Of a stretch of DNA of 64,000 nucleotides, positions 47,869 to 57,883 are shown piece by piece. The position numbers were made by a program, and so were the translations under genes. Origin of the DNA: Sporisorium sorghi. Its lineage: Eukaryota; Basidiomycota; Ustilaginomycetes; Ustilaginales; Ustilaginaceae. Below the pieces are notes generated by a model, which was given only the letters and a program-made list of their open reading frames with translations, made no database searches and was not told the origin of the DNA. Numbering within the stretch: the stretch's first letter is position 1; each line of letters begins with the position of its first letter. The DNA lies in the NCBI GenBank assembly GCA_023212695.1, contig JALCCG010000082.1:1-64000 (forward strand). The letters are read 5' to 3'.

Positions 47869-49229
47869 TTAGAAACGACCGAACTGCTTGGCCGCCTTTT
47901 CGGCCGATTTGTTCTTAGCGACCTTGAGGACGTTGAAGCGGATGGTCTTGGAGAGGGGACGGCACTGGCCGATGGTGACCGTGTCGCCGACCTGCACACG
48001 GAAGGCGGGCGAGACGTGCGCGGCGACGTTCTTGTGGCGCTTCTCGTAACGCGAGTACTTGGGCACAAAGTGCAGGTACTCTCGGCGGATGATGATGGTT
48101 CGGGTCATCTTGGTCGAGACCACCTTGCCGGTCAGGATACGGCCACGGATCGAGACGAGACCGGTCCAGGGGCACTTTTTGTCTGTTGGGGGCCGAAAGG
48201 TTGGGATGGAGAAGAGAGGGTCAGTGAATCGGCTCTGGGGAGAGAGTCGGTGATGCGAGACCAGCAGCTTGTCGAAGCGAGATCATCATGAGGCGTTGTC
48301 CGAGGTTTGACGGGCTCGAACATAGGTAGCAGCAGCAGAAGTAGCGGGTTCGGGGACTGATGTGCGTCGGATGTGATGGTAGCGAGGTCGCGTGTCTGTT
48401 GTCCTCGCAGCTGAGGTGCCGCAACATTGCAGCAATACGTCGCACCAAAGGACTCCATCGACCACACCTAGACCGCAGGACCACTGCAGGATTGTTGAAA
48501 TGGTGCAAATGCGATGCGAATGATCGGCCTTCTGCTGTCGACGCATCGGATGTTGAAAGGTTCCAGTAATGTGATCTCTCTTGCCAGCATTGCATCCGCA
48601 TTGAATCCAAGCCAAACATTTGCCGTGATCATCCTGACCGAGTTCATATGCAGTGCCTCTGTCCCCAACGCGATGTTCGGTGCAATGCCATGAGGCAGCG
48701 TTCGCATTTTCCGCTCCTGTGGAAAAAAGTACGACGTCCTCCTCGATGCTAGACTCTGCACCGAGTGGTGCTGCCAGACGTGAACCTCCAACTTTGACCA
48801 TGCAAATCTGTGCCCAATCGTATGCTGATGCGAACCTGACCTCTGTTGTCCGTCAATGCTCCATATCCTTATGCTGCTGCTGGCGATGCTGATGCTGATG
48901 TATTTGCTGCTGGTTGGTGTACATGCTGCTGCTGCTGTGCTGCTGCTGCTGCCTTTGCTGTCGCATGATTGCTACGTCGCTCTCGTCTGAACCTGAATGG
49001 GCGATATGATGCCACACTTCGAATGCTAATCGTCGGCTGCAGTTTCCTTGTCGAGATGCTTACCAATGTAGGTACCGTCAATGGCGGCACGGGGAGTCTT
49101 GAAGCCAAGACCGACATCCTTGTACCATCGGCGGTCGCGAGTCGTCTTGCGAGCAGCCTTGGAGTTCTGGAAGATGGGCTGCTTCTGGAAAGCCTTTTCG
49201 GTCTGAACACCGAGCTCGACGTTGGACAT
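47869..49229 (-). CDS. RPS11: Ribosomal protein uS17 (RPS11)
   Basis: Exon 1 is 49229-49064 and exon 2 48182-47869, giving 159 residues. Exon 1 reads [20 protein letters not shown], then [19 protein letters not shown]. Exon 2 reads [22 protein letters not shown], then [26 protein letters not shown] and [15 protein letters not shown]. Splice sites GTAAGC and AACAG give an in-frame TYI-DKKCPW join, exactly the family sequence. The intron is 881 nt, several times longer than any other in the window. The protein binds 18S rRNA in the small subunit. Divergent from RPS12. Confidence 0.95.
48217..48291 (-). ncRNA. Weak C/D-box snoRNA candidate inside the RPS11 intron
   Basis: On the minus strand a perfect C box (ATGATGA, 48284-48290) is followed about 70 nt later by a CTGA D box (near 48218-48222), a normal C/D snoRNA length, inside a ribosomal-protein intron, which is a common snoRNA host. 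Against it: I see no terminal stem joining the ends and no clear C'/D' pair. Treat as a hypothesis. Confidence 0.2.
48884..48960. repeat. CTG/GAT trinucleotide-rich stretch in RPS11 intron
   Basis: GCTGATGCTGATG repeats followed by several CTGCTGCTG runs; low-complexity, non-coding here. Confidence 0.7.
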
Positions 49230-50065
49230 GTTGGGCGAATATACGGTGAAGAAAGGATGAGGAGGAGTGACGGTCTTGAGGGAACAACGATGGTGGTGAC
49301 GACGACCTTGGCGATGAGCAGGCTTCAGAGACACACTCGCCGTTCGAAGCCCTCAAGCCAGTCGGTCTCTCTCTGGGCCTGCAAGCTGATTCGAGGTTTT
49401 CGAGGTTTTCCTGAGAATTCGCAATTGCAAAACGAGGCAGCAGAACCTCTCTCTCGACGCAGCCTGCTTCTTCCAGCTGCTGGCCCCTCAACAAGCGACT
49501 GACAGTGGCAGCGAGCGAGAATGCCGCCTGCTGAAGCCTGGCATTCAGACTGCTCTTCTGCCTCGACATTTCGAAAGTCCGAAAAGGTGAATTCGATCTT
49601 GGAAATTTTCCATCTTTTTGAATTCATCTAATTCAATTTTTTCGTACAGTTGCTGCTCAAAGTCACGTGCTGTCACAATCAGCAGCGGCCGACTCGGTCA
49701 GGGCCAGAGAAAACGAGCGAGGGCTGAAAATGAGAAGAAGGAAGCAGACACGATCGGGTGACTGCTTTCGATTCAGTGACGAGACAGAAGAGTCTCTCAA
49801 GCAGCGGTGTCGCTGAGAGGGAACAGCCCGATCAAGAGAAGGTGAAAGCCAAAGTTGAGATTTTTGCAGCACGCACAAAGTCGAATTCGAGGTCTGGTTG
49901 ATGTATGGAAAATGTCGTGGCCATCGTCGCTCTCGTACACCAACCATCACCATCACCAAACACTCCGTATTCCCATTCTTCACCTTCCGTGCTGAGTAGG
50001 AATCGCGTTATCCTTCTTTCTTTTAGCGATCCCTTTCGAAGAAGCCAACCTGTTCATCCACCAAA
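49230..50065. promoter_or_regulatory. Divergent RPS11/RPS12 promoter region
   Basis: 836 bp shared by two small-subunit ribosomal protein genes. Near RPS12 a pyrimidine-rich stretch ending CTTTTAG (about 50020-50028) looks like a splice acceptor, so RPS12 may have a 5' UTR intron with a donor such as GTATGG near 49903 (unproven). Confidence 0.45.
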
Positions 50066-50512
50066 ATGTCCGACGTTGAGGAGGTCCCCCAGCAGGTCGA
50101 GGAGGTCGAGGAGGTCGAGGTCGCCGAGGCCGCTCCCGCCAAGGGCGCCATGTCCATCGAGGATGCTCTCCAGGAGGTTCTCAAGAAGGCTCTGATCCAC
50201 GACGGTCTTGCCCGTGGTCTGCGCGAGTGCGCCAAGGCCCTCGACCGTCGCCAGGCCCACCTCTGCGTTCTCGTCGAGACCTGCAACGAGCCCGAGTACC
50301 TCAAGCTCATCGAGGCTCTCTGCAACGAGCACAAGATCGACCTGCTCAAGGTGTCTGACCCCAAGACCCTCGGCACCTGGGCCGGCCTCTGCAAGATCGA
50401 CCGCGAGGGCAACCCCCGCAAGGTCGTCGGCTGCTCGTGCGTCGTCGTCAAGGACTACGGTGAGGAGTCCGAGGGTCTCAACGTCCTCCTCGAGTACTTC
50501 AAGAGCCGCTAA
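50066..50512 (+). CDS. RPS12: Ribosomal protein eS12 (RPS12)
   Basis: A single exon encodes 148 residues. An acidic N-terminal tail ([18 protein letters not shown]) precedes the L7Ae-like fold: [40 protein letters not shown], then [41 protein letters not shown] and [12 protein letters not shown]. Length and order match eS12. Codon choice is strongly biased to C-ending codons (GAG, CTC, AAG, GTC), as in highly expressed genes. Confidence 0.96.
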   Translation: MSDVEEVPQQVEEVEEVEVAEAAPAKGAMSIEDALQEVLKKALIHDGLARGLRECAKALDRRQAHLCVLVETCNEPEYLKLIEALCNEHKIDLLKVSDPKTLGTWAGLCKIDREGNPRKVVGCSCVVVKDYGEESEGLNVLLEYFKSR

Positions 50513-51244
50513 GCGCATTGCCGGTCGGCTGCCGTCAGGCGGTGATCTACGCATCCGAAGGTTAGTATTCGCATCTCGGTCCGAACTACATTTGGCTGCA
50601 ACGTGGAACAGGAGGACATGTAATGGTATTGCATCGAGGAGGAGAACAACGCAAAAAGGAAACGCTGGCGAGCTTGGTTTGGAGGAAGACAGCATGATGG
50701 GAACGACAGGAAGACTGCTGCTGCTCTCGTGCTCATTCAAATGATGAACCACAGGACTCCCTCAACGGACGGTGCCCCTCCATTTGCGGTGGGGTACAGA
50801 GAAGAAAACACCCTATCCGGAATCATTATACTCGTCTGACATCGAGCCAGAGCAGACGTTATGGAACGGCAATGGAGGAATAGACGGACACTTGCGCCAA
50901 TCAGTTCGAACGTAGAGTATTGCCTTTGCCGATCATCGACTGACAATCTCGCCCCTCCCTCTTTGCTTCTGTTGCCCTTTCGTTGCTGCTGCACAGTCTC
51001 TCGTCGAGTTCATTGTGACTTTTTTCATCCTCCAATCCGAAATTGGCCGCATTCTCTGGCCGCAAACCCCCCACCCTTTGCATTGATCCTTTACGTCTGT
51101 GTCTGTGAATGCTGCTGAGTGTGGTTGTTGCTTGCACCGGCGCGCAGATGAGCAAATAGATGGGTATATATTGCGCCGGCGTGCGCAGCATAAAAGTACA
51201 AGGTGATGGACGACGCTGCTGATGCTTCGTAGACTGCGATGTGT
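50513..51244. other. Convergent RPS12/SAP18 intergenic region
   Basis: 732 bp. Open frames on both strands show no recognisable product. Confidence 0.5.
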
Positions 51245-52026
51245 TCAGCGCCGTGAATGGCCGAATCGGTCCGATGGTCGATCGCGGCCGATGGGTCTGA
51301 TCTGCTTCGGCGCCATTGCTAAAGAGGGATCTGGCTTGATGACACAGTCGAGCATGTCTCCGTCCGACAGATCAATGTCTGCCAATTTGATGCTTGCTGC
51401 GCTCTCGTCGATCTCATCTCGCAAAAGGTCCCAGCCGAGTAAGTTTGAGACTGATTCGCCGTTACCTTTCTGTTCTTGCTTTGGATCTGCTGCGTCGACA
51501 TCCATATCATCCTGGTCAGCAGTGTCGATGTCGGAAAGGAGTGCCGAAATGCTGTCTAGCGGTACACGGGTGACGCCGACGCCGACGGGTTTCGCGTCGT
51601 ATTCGCGCAGCCGGTCGTTCCAGTAGATGTGCCGGAATGCGTGCAGGGCGAGGGGCGTGGAGAGGTTTGGATCGGCATCGTACAGCAGCTGGGCTACTTC
51701 TCTGAGAGTGTTGGTTTTCCTGCATCGTCGCGGACAAGGCATTGGACTCGGTTCAGCAACCGGGACATTATCGACATACTCAGGGAAAGAGGTCTTAGGT
51801 CTTACCAGGCGTAGATCTTGAACTCATCTCGAGCAGGTAGCGCATCCGGATGAAAGTGATCCAAGGGTCGGAATGGCGCTGCTTTGACGTAGACTCTCAG
51901 TAAGAACGGAGTGGCCTGTTGAGTAGAGACAGTGGACAGGAGGGTCAGCATGATCAGCAGGGTTGAATCGATGCTGGCGTCTGTGGTACTCACATCATCT
52001 CCCGGGGATGGAGGCCGCTCGGCCAT
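51245..52026 (-). CDS. SAP18-family protein (Sin3/ASAP-associated)
   Basis: Three exons: 52026-51994, 51915-51806 and 51719-51245, giving 205 residues. Introns are 78 and 86 nt (GTGAGT..ACAG and GTAAGA..GCAG). The joined protein reads MAERPPSPGDD-ATPFLLRVYVK, then DEFKIYAW-KTNTLREVAQLLYDADP, then ALHAFRHIYWNDRLREYDAKPVG. The LRV...F...ELQIYTW.D.TLREL pattern of SAP18 is clear. SAP18 has a ubiquitin-like fold and serves in Sin3 histone-deacetylase and in splicing-linked ASAP complexes. The C-terminal 90 residues are acidic and hydrophilic, longer than in animals. The promoter is divergent with CDC7. Confidence 0.83.
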
Positions 52027-52880
52027 GCTAGTCGAAGCAATTGCTGAGTCTTCGTCCGAGCCTGAAGGTGTCAGCGGCTGCTCAACGCGATGATGGTCGC
52101 CTTGATCGTGATTGTATGCTGTCTGCAGCGAAAGATGAAACGGCTCGAAAGTGGAGGAATATGAGCGTCAGAAAGTTTGAAGCGGTGAATTCTGCGTCGT
52201 GTTGCTCTCTCTCTCTCTTCGAACTGTGGCTGAAGAGCGCATCGAGAGACGCGGCGTGTTGAGTGTTGGTCTTGAACGAACTGCGGCGAGTGGAAAGTAT
52301 TGATTGAGACTGAATTGACATGGAGATGTATGAAGATTTTCATCATTCAAAATCTTTGAAACTGAATTTCATGTCTGGACCCTCGCTAGTTTTTGTGTGA
52401 TGTACGCGAAGGAAGTCAGCCAACCATTCACGACTGAACGTTGCTCCTCATCCTCTCTTCCTGAACTGCATCGGGACGACTCATCAGGAACTGTAAAGAC
52501 ATCAACGCAAAGCATCACACCTCTGCTCGTCAAGCGCCTTGTCAAGTGTCGTCGCTCTTCCTCTTCATCAGTCCCTTCGCCCGACAGAGAGTATCAAAAG
52601 AGACACTGCCATCGCCTCGCTCGGCAGACCCGAACCAGCGGAAGAAGCGCTGGAAAGCTGCGCTGCACCTCAAGCATACGCAGCGCCACATACATCGGGG
52701 ATGCCGTCACAGTCGTGCTAGTGCAACTCAGCCTTGTTCCAGCAGACAGCGAGTCACTCGAATTGGACAGCTGCACACCGCATATATTCGCGCAGTTGCT
52801 CGAATCCCAAGCAGCCTGCGACGCAGACAGCCCAGCGACAATTGTGCTGTAGCGCAGAGCGACGCTGCTTCTCTTTCATC
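52027..52880. other. Divergent SAP18/CDC7 upstream region
   Basis: 854 bp. The CDC7 frame is open from 52734, but the first Met with a plausible context before conserved sequence is 52881. No other gene recognised. Confidence 0.5.
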
Positions 52881-55025
52881 ATGACCGACCCTTTCCTCAG
52901 CAGCCCTGTCCCTGAACGGCCTCAACAAGAGCAGCAGACAGTCCCAACAAACACTCAGCCTAGCGACTTGCAGACGGCAACACCCACTCACCCCTCTCCA
53001 CATCCTCCGCCGTCGCCATCGATATCCACCTCGGAGCATCCAACTCAGCCACTAGCACAGATCCAGCAGCATCAACAACCACACTCCCTGCAGCAACCAT
53101 CAGCAAACCACAGCAACGACCAAATCCAACAGCCACCCGCAGATCCCGAGATGATGCGAACTTTCCTTCGACCTGAAAGTGCGCCTCACAAGGCACCACA
53201 ACAGGCCGCATACATCGACCCTTCCTCAACGCAGCATGGCAATCGGTACGCAGAAGCACAGGAGCGCATGAAGCAACCCACTCCTAGTCTCACCGCACAA
53301 GCAGAAGACGCAGCAGCCGATGAAGTCGAGGTCGCCGAAACCACGGACGATGGAGACGAGCTCACAGAGGGGACAAGCGACCCACCGGTCAACACATCGA
53401 GCGAAGACGCAAGACACGCCGAACTCGTCAAGCTCCAGGAAGAGATCGAGGATCTCGAGAACGCCATCGACGGCCTCAGCGACTACTACCAGATCGTCGA
53501 TCGGCTCGGCGAAGGCACCTTCTCTTCCGTCTATAAGGCCATCGATCTGCAGCATTTCGCCTTCGACAACGACGACTGGATCTCGCGCGGGCCCCTCGAC
53601 CCTTTGCGTAAAGGCGTCTGTCACGTCGCTCTCAAGAAGATCTACGTCACTTCGAGTCCGCAGCGCATCTTCAACGAGCTTTCCATCATGGAAGACCTCC
53701 GCTCAGCAGACTATGTCTCGTACCTCATCACCGCCTTCCGCTCCGAGGACCAGATCGTCGCCGTCATGCCCTACAGTCGCCATCGCGACTTCCGCGATTA
53801 CTACAAGGAGATGCCGCTCGGCGACTTCAAGTACTACTTCCGATGCCTCTTTTCGGCGCTACAGAGCGTGCACGAGGCAGGCATCATGCATCGCGACATC
53901 AAACCCGCCAACTTTCTCTACGACCCGTCCACGGGCCATGGCACCCTCTGCGACTTTGGTCTAGCCGAACGTTTCGAGGCCACAGAATGGCGAGGCAAAT
54001 GTCATCACCTGTGCCCCACACCGCAACACCCGCATGGCACCAAGGCGATCAACAGAGCCGTCGACTCGATCTGGTTCGAGCCAGGCAAGCCTCTGTCGGG
54101 TCAACCTCCGCCCTCAGAGAGTGCAGCGATCGCCACCGGCACTTCTTCGAACGCAGATGCACTGGCTGCTTCCTCCAAATCCGGCGTGATGGATCCGCCT
54201 CCCGAGCGAGTCGGCTACCTCATCTACGACGGACGACAAGGCGTCCGAGCCAACCGTGCAGGGACAAGAGGCTTCCGAGCGCCCGAAGTGCTGTTCAAAT
54301 GCCAGGACCAGACGGTTGCCATCGACATCTGGTCTGCCGGCGTCATCCTCCTCACGCTTCTCATTCGACGCTTCCCCGTCTTCAACTCGAACGACGACGT
54401 CGAGGCTCTGCTCGAGATCGCCGTCATCTTTGGCAAGGCACGCATGGAGACGTGCGCCATGCTGCACAACCGCACCTTCCACTGCAACATCCCCACCGTC
54501 AGCAACTCGGGCTCGCTCACCGAGTTTATCAACCGCCTCAACCCGGACCTCGCCGACCCGGGCAACCACCCGGACCCGGAGCAGTATGCGCGCGATGTGG
54601 CCAATGCGCTTGACATGGTCAAGTCGTGCCTGCATGTCGACTGTACTCGGCGCAAGACGGCGGCGGAGCTGCTGCAGCATCCGTTTCTGCGCGTTGAGCC
54701 GGAGGAGGACGAGACCATGATGATAGAGGAGCACCAGCAGCAGTACGGGGAGTATGTGGAGCGGCCGCAGGACTTTGCGGATTACTATGCGGCTGGCGAC
54801 GAGCAGCTGGCTGCGGATTACCATGGGGAAGGGGAGCCGGGTAATCAGGTGTACGAAGAGGAAGAGCTGGACGATGCAGACGAACACGAGTATATGCGTG
54901 ACGAAGAGGTGGTCCAGCTGCAGAGCAGACGTGGAGTGCAAGGAGAGGCATCAGAGGCTGGCGAGGCCGTCATGCACCAACAGCCTGAGCCACAGCCGCA
55001 GCAGCAGCATTTGCCGCACGAGCAT

Positions 55026-55063
<38 letters not shown>

Positions 55064-55136
55064 GCGGCGGCGTCTGCCGCAGGAGCACCAGCAACCGAAC
55101 ATGCCGCTTCCGACTGCAACAGCGCAGCAGATGTAG
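52881..55136 (+). CDS. CDC7: CDC7/Hsk1 kinase (DDK catalytic subunit)
   Basis: A single exon encodes 751 residues. About 200 residues of Gln/Pro/Ser-rich sequence precede the kinase domain, which starts DYYQIVDRLGEGTFSSVYKA. Catalytic loop HRDIKPANFLY has Asp339, and DFGLAE has Asp358. Between DFG and GTRGFRAPEVLF there is an insert of about 100 residues including CHHLCPTPQHPHGTK, a Cdc7 hallmark. The domain closes at RRKTAAELLQHPFL near 600. With Dbf4 it phosphorylates the Mcm2-7 helicase to fire replication origins. A tail of about 150 acidic, Tyr- and Gln-rich residues with an 11-Gln run (CAG repeat at about 55024-55062) follows the kinase domain. Confidence 0.93.
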
Positions 55137-55378
55137 TCGAAACTTGGCCATCAGTGGCTTGGGTCATTTCGTCACGGAAAGCATCATCTCCTGTTCGTCA
55201 TCACCGTTCATTCACACTCATGGTCTTTCCAGTCAATTCAGATTCAGTGTGGCACACGCAAAGCAGATGGGTTGTCGCAATCATGAATCACGCAGAGTGA
55301 TGATTTTGGGGTGAAGTGAGGAGCAATGTACACGAGACGACAGAGAAGAACGAGAGTGAAGCGATGAGCGACTTGCGC

Positions 55379-57148
55379 TTAAGCGTCGTCCTGGTCATAA
55401 GCCTCCTCATCGTTGACGAGGTCGTCATTCTCCTCGCCAAAGTTGGCGGGGACGCGGTACATGCGGATGGTCTGCTTGTTGGGGTCCTTGAGCAAGACGT
55501 ACTTGCCCTCGTCGGCCTTCCTCGCGAGGTCTGCGATGGTGCGGACGATGCCCCAGCCGTTGCTGAGGTTGACGGCCATCTGTCCGGCCAGTTCGCGCGG
55601 TTTGAGCCACGAGGTGCCCAAGATCATGTGGCGCGAGGCGTCCTTGGGGTTGGCGCGCGAAATGTAGCCGAGCTTCATGCTGTCGGCACCGGCGAGGAGC
55701 GACTGCACCGCGAAGCGGGCGAGCTTGAACGAGTTGTTCTTCATCTCGGTGGCGACGACGGCGCCGCGCTGCGAGTCGAGCTTGGAGCGCCAGTCGGGGG
55801 CGCCGCCGGCGCCCTGGGCGCGCGAGTCGAACTCGTTGAGCGTCTTGATCGTAATGAGCTGCTTGTCCTTGGACGCGCCCGTGGTGTAGGCATCCACCTC
55901 GGTACGCACGACGAGCTCGACCGGGTCCGCCTCCTCGGACGACAGGTTGAACTTGCGGTAGCGGTACGCGCACGACGCCAGCGGGTCCGTCTCGTCCGGA
56001 GAGTAGAACGGGTTCTCGTGCTCGAGCTTGTGCACGTTCTTCTCGTTGACAATCTGGAAGGCAAAGTTCTGGTTGACGTACGTCGCTTCGAGGCTGAGCG
56101 CAGAGGGCGTGTTGAGCGCGTTGGCCTTGGCGGCGGCGTCGTTCTCCTTGCCCTCGGGCGCCTCGCTGGGCGGGTCGGCGGCGTTCTCGTTGACGGTGAG
56201 GTAGTCGAAAGGACCGCCGTCACGCTTGTCGAAGAAAACCTTGCCATCGGCAGTCTTGGTGATGATGATGTCCCACGAGTAAACGGAACGCGTAGCACAC
56301 ATGAGGAGCGCGAGGATCGAGTCGGTCATGTAGATCTTGGCGTCCTGCTTGGCCGAGATGTCCTGGATCACGGGGTCGTCCGAGGTGGTGGGGTTGTAGC
56401 GGATGCGGTCGATCGACGAAAGAGCCTGAGCCGTCTTGACGGTGACGCGGTCGTAGGATCGGTCGTACTCGAACAGGGCGCCGTAGGTCGAGATGTCCTC
56501 GGGCTCCTCGACCTCGAGACGCAGCTTGCCGAGACGCACAAAGTCGATCTCCTCCACCTGTTCCCAGTCCTGTCCGACGGTGACCGACGCCTCGCGGATG
56601 CGTTGCGGCTTGTCCCACTCCTTCCATCCGAAACGTCCACCGCCACGACGCGCGGCAGTAGCACCACCGCGACCGCCGCGCGCACCACCGCGACCGCCGC
56701 GCGCACCACCACGTCCTCCAGCGCCCGCACCAAACTTGGACCCGCCACGTGCACCGGCAGCACCGGCACCGCCTCGTCCACCACGCCCGCCACGCTGGCT
56801 CATCTGGCCCAGACCACCACGTCGCGAAGCAGCAGTGCGCGTGTTGTCAACCACCGAGAACGAAGCCTCATCGTCACCGTGGAAGTAGGCAAACGCAGAA
56901 GAGGCAGCCGAGGTGCCAAAGTTCTGCTGAACATCGCGCGCACGGCCCTGTCGTCCACCGCGAGCGTTGGCGGCATCATTCGAGGCACCCGAGGCGTTGT
57001 TCCAGTCGGCGATGCGGCCGACTTTGTCGTTCTTGGCGTAAGGTGCGAAGGGAATGTCCTTGAGCTCCGAGGGAAGAGCGTTGGAGCCCGAAGCGGGACC
57101 CCAGAGGTCGTTGTCCGGCTGGAGCTGAGCAAGCTGGAAGCTCGCCAT
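55379..57148 (-). CDS. Translation initiation factor eIF3 subunit D
   Basis: 589 residues from the ATG at 57148 (MASFQLAQLQPDNDLWGP). It has an RGG-rich N-terminal segment at about 85-140, then FGWKEWDKPQRIREASVTVGQDWEQVEEIDF, YGALFEYDRSYDRV, SIDRIRYNPTTSDDPVIQ and ATRSVYSWDIIITK. The C-terminal part has NGWGIVRTIADLARKADEGKYVLLKDPNKQ and a DEEAYDQDDA acidic end. This is the conserved order of eIF3d (Moe1 in fission yeast), the eIF3 subunit with cap-binding capacity. Baker's yeast lacks it, consistent with a non-Saccharomyces fungus. Convergent with CDC7. Confidence 0.94.
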   Translation of the reverse strand: MASFQLAQLQPDNDLWGPASGSNALPSELKDIPFAPYAKNDKVGRIADWNNASGASNDAANARGGRQGRARDVQQNFGTSAASSAFAYFHGDDEASFSVVDNTRTAASRRGGLGQMSQRGGRGGRGGAGAAGARGGSKFGAGAGGRGGARGGRGGARGGRGGATAARRGGGRFGWKEWDKPQRIREASVTVGQDWEQVEEIDFVRLGKLRLEVEEPEDISTYGALFEYDRSYDRVTVKTAQALSSIDRIRYNPTTSDDPVIQDISAKQDAKIYMTDSILALLMCATRSVYSWDIIITKTADGKVFFDKRDGGPFDYLTVNENAADPPSEAPEGKENDAAAKANALNTPSALSLEATYVNQNFAFQIVNEKNVHKLEHENPFYSPDETDPLASCAYRYRKFNLSSEEADPVELVVRTEVDAYTTGASKDKQLITIKTLNEFDSRAQGAGGAPDWRSKLDSQRGAVVATEMKNNSFKLARFAVQSLLAGADSMKLGYISRANPKDASRHMILGTSWLKPRELAGQMAVNLSNGWGIVRTIADLARKADEGKYVLLKDPNKQTIRMYRVPANFGEENDDLVNDEEAYDQDDA

Positions 57149-57725
57149 TGTGACGACGTCTGTGTGTGTATCTGTTTGCAAGGTCGAGATGACTTGCAAA
57201 GGGTAGAGACGATGGAGAGGAGGAGGAGCTGAAGCTTAGCTGCGACTGGCAAGTCTTGCTGCTCTTCTCCAGACAAGGGCTGTCTCTCTCTCTCTCTCTC
57301 TGCGCGGCGCGAGAAGATTGCAACGATTCGAGACTTTTTCCCTTTCTGCTCTGTCGCAAGGCAATTTTTTATTTTATTTTTTTTTTTTTTTTCTCCTTCT
57401 TCTCCTCGTTCACGGCAGAGCATCTTTTTTGGCGCCGGGTTCGATTTGTTAGATCTAAGAATGCTCAAAAAGGTTGTTCAAGAAAATCCACGTGACACGC
57501 TCACGCAGATCTGTGTGTGTCTGTGTGCTCGCGCTCTTCCGCCTCGCAACTTCAAAGAGTGTGGCGAAAAGGCTGAGTCGGCTCAGCGCTCTTTTTTTTT
57601 TTCTTTTTTTTGGGGGGTTGTCGACATGCACGTCATGGTGAGACGTGTGTTGCTTTGCTTGACCGTGTCAGAAATCACTGGCCAAGTGCCCAACGTCTCC
57701 ACACTCCAAGCGCAGACAGAAAGGG

Positions 57726-57760
<35 letters not shown>

Positions 57761-57883
57761 AGACGAGGGTCCAATTTCACTCAGCCAATGCTGCATTTGT
57801 ACGGTGCGGATAGCGGCTGCCATCCTTTCCGAACTACCACCATCTCCTTGGCCGATCCCATCCGCCACTTGGCCATCGCAACG
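57149..57883. promoter_or_regulatory. Divergent eIF3d/VID27 region with A/T tracts
   Basis: 735 bp with T-rich runs at 57364-57392 and 57592-57611 and a 32-A run at 57726-57757, plus a CT microsatellite at 57284-57301. The VID27 frame is open through this region but would encode poly-Lys there, so the ATG at 57884 is preferred. Confidence 0.55.

Noticed and set aside
48884..48960. CTG-rich stretch as a coding exon of RPS11
   Set aside because: It lies between good splice sites, and RPS11 is complete without it.
55316..57232. 638-codon open frame on the plus strand
   Set aside because: It lies opposite eIF3d and its composition mirrors the GC-rich codons of that gene; no family motif is visible.
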